A stretch of DNA of 64,000 nucleotides, taken from the NCBI GenBank assembly GCA_015061035.1, contig SUXK01000001.1, positions 275,759 to 339,758 on the forward strand. Direction: 5' to 3'. The notes under the pieces are model-generated. The model was not told where the DNA came from. It worked only from the letters and a program-made list of their open reading frames with translations, and did no database searches. Below are positions 35,563-41,787 of the stretch, piece after piece. The translations under genes and the position numbers were made by a program. Origin of the DNA: Bacteroidales bacterium. GTDB taxonomy: Bacteria > Bacteroidota > Bacteroidia > Bacteroidales > G3-4614. The first letter of the stretch is position 1; each line of letters starts with the position of its first letter.

Positions 35563-36564
35563 TTACGAATTGTTCACCTCTTTACCTCTTTTTTTGTAGA
35601 GCGAGATAGATATAAAAGTATAAACACCTATTAAGATTGTCATAATAAGTTGAGCGCCATGAGCAACAAGAGCAAAAGCCCCAGCAGTATCATTGTTTAA
35701 ACCATAAAGAGTAAGCACCGCAATAACAGCCCAGTGCCAAGGACCAAGTCCACCCTGAACAGGAACACCCATTCCAATACTACCCATTAAGAAACAAGAG
35801 AAGGCGCAAACAATGCCTAACGATTCGGTCTGTTTAAAGGCAAAGAAGCATACATAAAGTTCAACAAAATATAGAAACCACATTAAAATGGTGTAGAAGA
35901 GAAATAGACCCTTCTTTTCCATCTTGAAAATAGTCTTAAAGCCATTAATTAGGTTATTAGCCATCTCCTTAATCTTAACTATAAGAGTATTCTCACTTTT
36001 AAAGCGGAAGAGCCAAACCAAAGCAATAATACCAACAGCAATAACGCTATAAAGAGCAGGAGAGGTAATAATATTAACAATCCCCTCCTTAATAGAAGGG
36101 TTATTGTTTAGAATCTCTTTTAATACATCGAGTTGCAAAAAGAATGTAATAATAGTAATAGTAATAACAGTAAGAGTATCGGTTAATCGTTCCGAAATCA
36201 TTGACCCTACCACCTTTATAAACGACTTATCTTCGCTTTGGGCAACGTAAGCACATCTCCAAACTTCTCCTACTCTTGGAAGAATAAGATTAACAGCGTA
36301 TGTACCAAAAATAGCATTGGTCAAAACCCTCATCGAAGGGTTGGCGGGGAGAGCCTTTAACTGAATCTTCCAGCGTAAAGCCCTGACAATATGACTGAGT
36401 AAACCAATAACACCTGAGAGAAAAATCCACCAATAGTTAATATCGTACTGAAGAATTTTACCAATCTCCTCCATATTCAACTTACTATAAATATACCACA
36501 TAAGCCCCACGCCAAAAGCAAGAGGAATAATAAATTTAAATATATAAGAGGTTATTCGTTTCAA
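35563..36564 (-). CDS. Flippase-like / lysylphosphatidylglycerol synthase transmembrane-domain protein
   Basis: A 333-aa membrane protein with about eight hydrophobic segments, including FIIPLAFGVGLMWYIY, WWIFLSGVIGLLSHIV, LPRVGEVWRCAYVA and the conserved C-terminal MGVPVQGGLGPWHWAVIAVLTLYG. The pattern (RAxRW..L near helix 2, PxRxGE, V.GGxG..E/H) fits the UPF0104/YbhN-type 'flippase-like domain' family (PF03706), shared with the MprF membrane half. No lysyl-transferase domain is attached, so a lipid-handling role in the envelope is likelier than LPG synthesis. Divergent from rsmA. Confidence 0.82.
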   Translation of the reverse strand: MKRITSYIFKFIIPLAFGVGLMWYIYSKLNMEEIGKILQYDINYWWIFLSGVIGLLSHIVRALRWKIQLKALPANPSMRVLTNAIFGTYAVNLILPRVGEVWRCAYVAQSEDKSFIKVVGSMISERLTDTLTVITITIITFFLQLDVLKEILNNNPSIKEGIVNIITSPALYSVIAVGIIALVWLFRFKSENTLIVKIKEMANNLINGFKTIFKMEKKGLFLFYTILMWFLYFVELYVCFFAFKQTESLGIVCAFSCFLMGSIGMGVPVQGGLGPWHWAVIAVLTLYGLNNDTAGAFALVAHGAQLIMTILIGVYTFISISLYKKRGKEVNNS

Positions 36565-36706
36565 TTTTTTAAGAATTTAATTATCTTTGCGTAATTGTAC
36601 TCTCTGTTTTTATTACTAAAACAATTGCAAAGGTAACCTTTTTGTAGATAAAAGAGAGTAAAACTCACAAAAAATATACAAATAAAGAAATAAAAGTTGT
36701 TCAATA

Positions 36707-37495
36707 ATGGCAAAGTTGGTACGACCTAAAAAGAGTTTGGGACAACATTTCCTAACCGATCTTGATATAGCGCGCCGAATAGCAGAGACACTATCCGACT
36801 ACAAAAATATGCCCATATTGGAGGTGGGACCAGGAATGGGAGTGCTGACACAATTCCTATTGGAGGAGGGACACGATGTAACAGTCGTTGAAATAGATAA
36901 GGAGTCGGTAGCATATTTGAACAAAAACTTTCCACAGTTATCGGGAAGAATAGTAGAGGGAGACTTTCTGCAAATGAATCTATCGCAAGTGTTTGGTAAG
37001 AACCTATGTGTAATCGGAAACTATCCCTACAACATATCAAGTCAAATATTCTTCAAAGTATTAGACTACAAAGATATGATACCCTGTTGCAGTGGAATGA
37101 TACAAAAAGAGGTAGCCGAGCGACTTGCCGCTAAGCCAGGGAGCAAGACCTACGGAATACTATCGGTATTGATGCAGGCGTGGTACAATGTAGAGTATCT
37201 CTTTACCGTATCAGAACACGTATTCAATCCGCCCCCAAAAGTAAAATCGGCGGTAATACGTATGACACGCAACAATGTCACGGAATTGGGGTGTAACGAG
37301 CAACTATTCAAGCGCATTGTAAAAACCGCTTTCAATCAGCGCCGCAAAACCATGCGAAACTCGTTAAAGCCCATAATCCAACAAGGGTCACCAATACTGG
37401 CAAATGAAATATTTGCACTACGTCCCGAGCAAATATCGGTAGCACAATTTATTGAGTTGACCAACGAGATAGACCCCCATATCGTTAAACCATAA
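36707..37495 (+). CDS. rsmA: 16S rRNA (adenine1518/1519-N6) dimethyltransferase
   Basis: A 262-aa SAM-dependent enzyme (KsgA) that dimethylates two adjacent adenosines in the 3' hairpin of 16S rRNA as a late ribosome maturation check. Motifs: KSLGQHFLTD at the start, motif I EVGPGMGVLTQFL, EIDKES, and the catalytic NYPYNIS (about residues 105-111). The C-terminal helical domain (FNQRRKTMRNSLK) is complete. It sits 13 nt before mgtE and the two are probably one transcript. Confidence 0.97.
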   Translation: MAKLVRPKKSLGQHFLTDLDIARRIAETLSDYKNMPILEVGPGMGVLTQFLLEEGHDVTVVEIDKESVAYLNKNFPQLSGRIVEGDFLQMNLSQVFGKNLCVIGNYPYNISSQIFFKVLDYKDMIPCCSGMIQKEVAERLAAKPGSKTYGILSVLMQAWYNVEYLFTVSEHVFNPPPKVKSAVIRMTRNNVTELGCNEQLFKRIVKTAFNQRRKTMRNSLKPIIQQGSPILANEIFALRPEQISVAQFIELTNEIDPHIVKP

Positions 37496-37508
37496 ACAAA
37501 GCACAACG

Positions 37509-38858
37509 ATGATTGAACTATCACCCGAATACATAAAAGACCTACAAAACATAATAGAAGAGAAAGATACCGACAAGATAAAAGCCTTATTAAAAGACCT
37601 TCACCCTGCCGATATTGCCGAAATATACAAAGAACTAAGCCTTGAGGAGGCAGAGTTTACATACAACCTGCTTGAACCCGAGATAGCAGCGGAAGTATTG
37701 ATGGAGTTAGAGGAAGACGACCGTCAAAAACTTTTGAAACACGTCTCAAACGAGGAGATTGCGCACCAAGTCATAGAGCAGTTGGATACCGATGATGCCG
37801 TTGACCTGATCCGTGAGATGGACGAAGAGGACCAGGAGGAAATTCTTGCTCATATTGATGACGTAGAACAAGCAGGCGACATTGTTGACCTATTGAAATA
37901 CGATGAAGATACAGCGGGAGGATTAATGGGAACCGAGATGGTAATCGTTAATGAAAACTGGAGTATGCCCGAGTGTCTAAAAGAGATGCGTCAACAAGCA
38001 GAAGAGATGGATGAAATCTACTATGTATATGTAGTAGATGACGACCACAAACTAAAAGGCGTCTTCCCATTAAAAAAGATAATAACACACCAATCGGTAG
38101 CAAAGATAAAACACGTGATGAAACGTGAACCAATATCATTGCATACCGATACCCCAATTGATGAAGTAGCACAAGCCTTCGAGAAGTATAACCTTGTGGC
38201 AATGCCAGTAGTTGATAGCATTGGACGCTTGGTAGGACGTATCACTGTCGATGACATTATGGATGAGGTGCGTGAACAATCAGAACGTGAGTATCAATTA
38301 GCATCAGGTATCTCGCAAGACGTTGAAGTAGATGACAGCGTCTTCACCCAAACCCGAGCAAGATTGCCATGGTTGGTAATAGGAATATTTGGAGGATTGT
38401 TAAACTCAATAATGCTTGGCGGATTTGAGGCAGGACTTGCAGCAGTACCAGCTATAGCCCTCTTTATACCCTTGATAGCAGGAACAGCAGGAAACGTAGG
38501 AGTACAATCATCGGCAATCATAGTACAGGGATTAGCAAACGGATCGTTAGACCTACGCAATGTAGGAACACAAATCCTGAAAGAGGTAGGCGTATCGTTA
38601 ATCAACGCAAGTATAATAGCGTTGCTAACATTCGCATTCAATATGCTAATAGGAACAGAGGCAGATATAACAGTAGCGGTAAGCATATCACTATTTGCAG
38701 TAGTAATATTCGCCTCAATATTTGGCACATTAGTACCAATAACATTAGAGAAATTTAAAATAGATCCAGCCATAGCAACAGGACCCTTTATCACCACAAC
38801 CAACGACATTGTAGGATTGTTGATATATATGCTCTGTTGCACATTGATGTTGGCATAG
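37509..38858 (+). CDS. mgtE: Magnesium transporter MgtE
   Basis: A 449-aa magnesium channel. The cytoplasmic N domain (about residues 10-125, with LLKDLHPADIAEIYKEL and LEEDDRQKLL) and two CBS domains (about 135-255, GLMGTEMVIVNENWSM and HTDTPIDEVAQAFEKYNLVAMPVVDSIGRLVG) sense magnesium and gate the pore. Five transmembrane helices follow (about 280-449), including NVGVQSSAIIVQGLA and the metal-selective Asp in PFITTTNDIVGLLIYM. Nothing is missing. Confidence 0.96.
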   Translation: MIELSPEYIKDLQNIIEEKDTDKIKALLKDLHPADIAEIYKELSLEEAEFTYNLLEPEIAAEVLMELEEDDRQKLLKHVSNEEIAHQVIEQLDTDDAVDLIREMDEEDQEEILAHIDDVEQAGDIVDLLKYDEDTAGGLMGTEMVIVNENWSMPECLKEMRQQAEEMDEIYYVYVVDDDHKLKGVFPLKKIITHQSVAKIKHVMKREPISLHTDTPIDEVAQAFEKYNLVAMPVVDSIGRLVGRITVDDIMDEVREQSEREYQLASGISQDVEVDDSVFTQTRARLPWLVIGIFGGLLNSIMLGGFEAGLAAVPAIALFIPLIAGTAGNVGVQSSAIIVQGLANGSLDLRNVGTQILKEVGVSLINASIIALLTFAFNMLIGTEADITVAVSISLFAVVIFASIFGTLVPITLEKFKIDPAIATGPFITTTNDIVGLLIYMLCCTLMLA

Positions 38859-38869
38859 ATAAGATGTTA

Positions 38870-38960
38870 GTTAACGAACATGCGTTCGTTGAATCTGCTC
38901 ACGCTCGGCAAAGTTTAAGTAAACTTATTTTGCCCTCGCTTAATCGCAGATTTGTTAGAT
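38870..38960. repeat. Dispersed 90-nt repeat, copy 2
   Basis: Same unit as at 35431. The opening here is a perfect hairpin (AACGAAC with GTTCGTT around ATGC). It begins 12 nt after the mgtE stop. The rest of the 464-nt gap to the HTH gene holds two REPs and RNA element C. Confidence 0.75.
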
Positions 38961-39004
38961 AATCTAATTAGACCAATTGGACTAATTAGTCTAATAAAAA
39001 AGAA

Positions 39005-39030
39005 GTAGGGACGCTGGCCTGCCACGTCCG
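39005..39030 (+). repeat. REP variant (GGACGC/GGACGT type)
   Basis: GTAGGGACGC..GCCACGTCCG closely matches the copy at 18087-18112, more than 20 kb away. Confidence 0.75.
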
Positions 39031-39049
39031 CAAAAGAGAATCAAAAGAA

Positions 39050-39074
39050 GTAGGGACAGAGCATGCTCTGTCCG
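39050..39074 (+). repeat. REP palindrome (GACAGAGC type)
   Basis: Identical in its 20-nt palindrome to the two copies flanking the RAYT gene, here followed by CCGT instead of CCGA. It lies 20 nt after a variant REP and 20 nt before RNA element C. Confidence 0.85.
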
Positions 39075-39093
39075 TAAAAAATATAAAATATAA

Positions 39094-39272
39094 ACAAGCA
39101 TTTGCTAACTATTCGGTATCATCCTAAAACCTGAGAAATTTTAGAAAAACAATACCACGAATAAGTCAGTCGAATGCTCACGTTCTATTACGTGGGCTTG
39201 GCTTATCCGGTATTGTGGGCAATCTCAGGGCCTCAGGATGTGGATAAAGTTGAGTCCACATTTTTTGTGCTT
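39094..39272 (+). ncRNA. Candidate structured RNA element, copy C
   Basis: Same plan as the elements at 18245 and 25887. The 5' end is ACAAGCATTTGCT. Hairpin CTAAAA (39124-39129) with TTTTAG (39139-39144); its loop CCTGAG (39130-39135) pairs with CTCAGG (39224-39229). Second stem CAATACC (39150-39156) with GGTATTG (39209-39215), then AATAAG with CTTAT. Apical helix GCTCACG (39176-39182) with CGTGGGC (39191-39197). The 3' end has TGTGGA..TCCACA followed by T6, an intrinsic-terminator shape, and CCTCAGG.TGTGGATAAA matches copy A closely. The HTH gene begins 50 nt later. Confidence 0.7.
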
Positions 39273-39322
39273 TATTTTGCTCATAATAGATTAGGATAGC
39301 CAATGCAAAATACTCACGTAAA

Positions 39323-39538
39323 ATGGAAAAAGTACACATTGGCTCCATAATACGGGGCGAACTACGCAAGCAGAATAGGAGTAACCGTTGGTTGTCAGAG
39401 CAACTTTCATTAAATCCCCGTACAATAAATAAAATATTCCTGAAACGCGATATTGATACAAATCAATTATATCGCATTTCAAAAGTATTGAAAACCGATT
39501 TTTTTAGCTACTATTCACAAGCATTACAGAGCGAATAA
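39323..39538 (+). CDS. Small helix-turn-helix protein
   Basis: A 71-aa protein that is little more than one XRE-like HTH: IGSIIRGELRKQNRSNRWLSEQL, then NPRTINKIFLKRDIDTNQLYRISKVLKTDFFSYY (read as two blocks), with the recognition helix around residues 30-42. Such short Cro-like proteins are common near mobile or variable genes in Bacteroidales. It follows RNA element C directly and precedes the variable lipoprotein by 127 nt, so it is a candidate local regulator. A possible -7 box (TATTTTTG at 39623-39630) lies in that spacer. Confidence 0.7.
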   Translation: MEKVHIGSIIRGELRKQNRSNRWLSEQLSLNPRTINKIFLKRDIDTNQLYRISKVLKTDFFSYYSQALQSE

Positions 39539-39665
39539 CTTTTTTTATGTTCTACTATGCCCTATGCGGGCAGTCGCCCGTATCAGGCAATATATTCGGC
39601 ACTTTTTTAACAACATTAAATATATTTTTGTGAAAATATTTACAAAACATATAAATTATACAATT

Positions 39666-41345
39666 ATGAAGTATTTAAAATTACTAACATTGCTAACATT
39701 ACTAATAGCAATACCTGTGTTGACAAGTTGCGAAGAAGATGAAAAAGACCAACCCCTTTATATCGGTGGAGGGGGAGATACCCAAGCAGGAACAGGACTT
39801 TATATGGGTGTAATAGGCTTTAATCAAGCACTTACAACAAAACAAATTAGTATATTGTCCCCAAACACCAAGAGTTACTTTACAGACTTTGTAAGCGACT
39901 TAACCTCAAAAAACGGAACATTGCTATATTATGCAGTAGATAATGCAATAGAGGCATTGGAAACAAGTACACTGCCAAACGACTTGGTAAACGTAGCAAT
40001 GGTAACCTTTACTGACGGATTGGATCAAGGATCATTTATGATGAATAGCAAATATGAATCAAACGAAGAGTATCTGTCAGCAGTAAACAACAAAATCAAA
40101 AACACCAAAGTAAAAGGTTTGCCCATATCAGCTTACTCAATAGGTTTAAAAGGTTCCGATGTTAGCGATAATGCTCAATTTCAAGCGAACCTTATTAACT
40201 TGGCTAGTTCAAGGGAAAATGCAGCAGAAGTAACAAGTATGGACGAAGTAAATGCCAAATTCCAAGAGATAGCCAACCAACTCTATAAAGAAAATAGCGT
40301 ACAAAGTATCAGTTTGTCCATACCCGGTCAGGCAGACGGTACCAAAATACGTTTTACATTTGACAATGTAACCGATGCGTCACAATCACAACTCTACATA
40401 GAGGGGACCTTCTCTCTAAGTGAAAGATCATTAAAGGATATAACCTACCGCGGAATGACTTCAGGTAGTGGGGAGGTAGTCGCAGGCGTACAAGAAGGAA
40501 TATTTGTAACTTTTACATTCAACGATATAAAGGGAAAAAGTATATCGAGTGTACCTACAAATAAAATTATGCAGTGGATTTATATAACAGGCACCTCACA
40601 ATGGCAAAAAAACTCGGAGTTTGACCCTGACAGCCAAACACAAACAACCGTAGATCGTAAAAGCGCAGTAATAATGTTGGTATTAGACTGTAGTAGTTCA
40701 TTGGGAACTCAATTTGTCACAATGCAGAGACATGCCAATGCCTTTATAAAAAAGATGGCAGACGGAAGCGAAGGGAGTACCGGCGGAGGAAATACAGACT
40801 ATACTGATAATGTAGAAAACGGCCACGAATACGTAGACCTTGGTTTAAGTGTAAAATGGGCAACCTGCAATGTAGGTGCAACCACGCCATATGGCTATGG
40901 TAATTACTATGCATGGGGCGAAACAACTACAAGGAGCAGTTACTCTTCAAGTAACTATCGTTACTCTTCAAATCCCACAACGTTGCCATTATCTGCTGAT
41001 GCAGCCCATGTAAATTGGGGGGGCAGTTGGCGCATGCCAACATACAACGAACTAAGCGAATTAAAAAATACAAATAACTGTACATGGACCTGGATCACGC
41101 TGAATGGAGTAAAAGGGTATAAAGTAACAAGTAAGAAGAATGGAAACTCCATTTTCCTTCCTGCTGGTGGTTGGCGCAGCGAAAATCTTCGCGAAGCGGG
41201 CAGTTCCGGCGGCTACTGGTCAACTTCGCTCAATACGAGCAATAGCGATGGTGCTTACGGCGTGGACTTCGAATGGGGGGGTAGCGTGGAGTGGGCCAGC
41301 TACTACCGTTGGTATGGACATTCTATTCGCGCGGTGTGCGAGTAG
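39666..41345 (+). CDS. VWA-like lipoprotein with C-terminal FISUMP (C-type-lectin-like) domain
   Basis: The start MKYLKLLTLLTLLIAIPVLTSC gives a classical lipobox (Cys22); an upstream in-frame ATG would add 34 unsupported residues. The mature 538 residues contain VWA-like motifs in two places (VAMVTFTDGLDQGSF about 110-125, AVIMLVLDCSSSLGTQF about 338-354, a DxSxS metal site). After a Gly/Ser linker comes a FISUMP domain (about 380-559): GHEYVDLGLSVKWATCNVGA, YYAWGET, GGSWRMPTYNELSEL, GNSIFLPAGGWR, GGYWSTSL, and the end HSIRAVCE. The last 190 nt are far richer in G+C than the rest and use different codons, suggesting replacement by conversion or retrohoming. A surface ligand-binding (adhesin-like) role is likely. 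Confidence 0.78.
   Translation: MKYLKLLTLLTLLIAIPVLTSCEEDEKDQPLYIGGGGDTQAGTGLYMGVIGFNQALTTKQISILSPNTKSYFTDFVSDLTSKNGTLLYYAVDNAIEALETSTLPNDLVNVAMVTFTDGLDQGSFMMNSKYESNEEYLSAVNNKIKNTKVKGLPISAYSIGLKGSDVSDNAQFQANLINLASSRENAAEVTSMDEVNAKFQEIANQLYKENSVQSISLSIPGQADGTKIRFTFDNVTDASQSQLYIEGTFSLSERSLKDITYRGMTSGSGEVVAGVQEGIFVTFTFNDIKGKSISSVPTNKIMQWIYITGTSQWQKNSEFDPDSQTQTTVDRKSAVIMLVLDCSSSLGTQFVTMQRHANAFIKKMADGSEGSTGGGNTDYTDNVENGHEYVDLGLSVKWATCNVGATTPYGYGNYYAWGETTTRSSYSSSNYRYSSNPTTLPLSADAAHVNWGGSWRMPTYNELSELKNTNNCTWTWITLNGVKGYKVTSKKNGNSIFLPAGGWRSENLREAGSSGGYWSTSLNTSNSDGAYGVDFEWGGSVEWASYYRWYGHSIRAVCE
41156..41345 (+). other. Candidate variable region (foreign-composition C-terminal segment)
   Basis: By hand count, 41161-41340 has 106 G/C of 180 (59%), whereas 40501-40560 in the same gene has 17 of 60 (28%). 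Codons switch to GCG, CGC, GGC, GTG and many NNC. The segment encodes the ligand-facing end of the C-type-lectin-like fold, ending at the stop codon, and is followed at once by a 15-bp hairpin. This matches the layout of a diversity-generating-retroelement target, but no template or reverse transcriptase is visible here. Confidence 0.45.
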
Positions 41346-41350
41346 TGTGC

Positions 41351-41387
41351 AACTAAATTTAAACGCAGGCGTTTAAATTTAGTTTTT
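41351..41387 (+). terminator. 15-bp hairpin with 4-nt loop directly after the candidate variable region
   Basis: AACTAAATTTAAACG (41351-41365), loop CAGG, exact complement 41370-41384, then TTT. Most simply an intrinsic terminator, though the stem is very AT-rich. Its position 5 nt after the stop also fits the post-variable-region hairpin required for retrohoming in studied DGRs. Confidence 0.6.
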
Positions 41388-41431
41388 AGTTGTCGGTTTC
41401 GTAAACTCAACCGCCCCTGCGAGGTAGTTGT

Positions 41432-41497
41432 TAGAATAACAATAAAAACTCAATAATAAGCAAAAGGTTGTAACGTAATACTACGCGTTACAACCTT
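41432..41497. repeat. Paired hairpin repeat, copy 1
   Basis: TTAGAATAACAATAAAAACTCA..AATAAGCAAAAGG leads into the stem AAGGTTGTAACG (41464-41475) with CGTTACAACCTT (41486-41497). A second copy with compensated stem changes lies at 41686-41740. Probably a terminator for converging genes. Confidence 0.65.
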
Positions 41498-41523
41498 CTG
41501 TTATAGTATTAACAACCATGCAA

Positions 41524-41632
41524 GTAGGGACACACCCAACCAAGGTAATTACGAAGTAATTAGAATTGACTAAATGTCAATTCGTGCCGAAGGTTGGAGA
41601 GCACAGTGCTCTGTGCGACGGGGGTGTGTCCG
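41524..41632 (+). repeat. Cloverleaf-like large REP relative
   Basis: Begins GTAGG and ends CCGC like the REPs. Outer stem GGACACACCC (41528-41537) with GGGTGTGTCC (41622-41631). Inside are CCAACC (41536-41541) with GGTTGG (41592-41597), enclosing TAATTAC/GTAATTA (41546-41562) and GAATTGAC/GTCAATTC (41563-41583), and a separate GCACAG/CTGTGC hairpin (41601-41616). No coding frame of interest. Confidence 0.7.
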
Positions 41633-41685
41633 CTGAAAAGGGTATAAAAAACTATAAGTTTTCAGTTATCAGCTATTAGAATAAC

Positions 41686-41740
41686 AATAAATACTCATAA
41701 TAAGTAAAAGGTTATAGCGTGAATTTGCGCTATAACCTTT
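41686..41740. repeat. Paired hairpin repeat, copy 2
   Basis: AGAATAACAATAAATACTCATAATAAGTAAAAGG, read as two blocks, then stem AAAGGTTATAGCG (41707-41719) with CGCTATAACCTTT (41728-41740) and a T-rich run. It lies just beyond the 3' end of the C10 protease gene. Together with the REP relative and copy 1, it accounts for the 440-nt convergent gap. Confidence 0.65.
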
Positions 41741-41787
41741 TTGCTATTTGTTATTAGTCAAATTGGGCTAATTCTAAAAACAGAAAG

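Noticed and set aside
18245..39272. Integron attC sites as an explanation for the three structured elements
   Set aside because: The conserved GTTRRRY core sites and an integrase are absent, and the genes between them are not cassette-like; the pseudoknot pattern indicates RNA.
39094..41345. A complete diversity-generating retroelement
   Set aside because: No reverse transcriptase, accessory protein or template repeat is in the window; only a candidate target can be supported.
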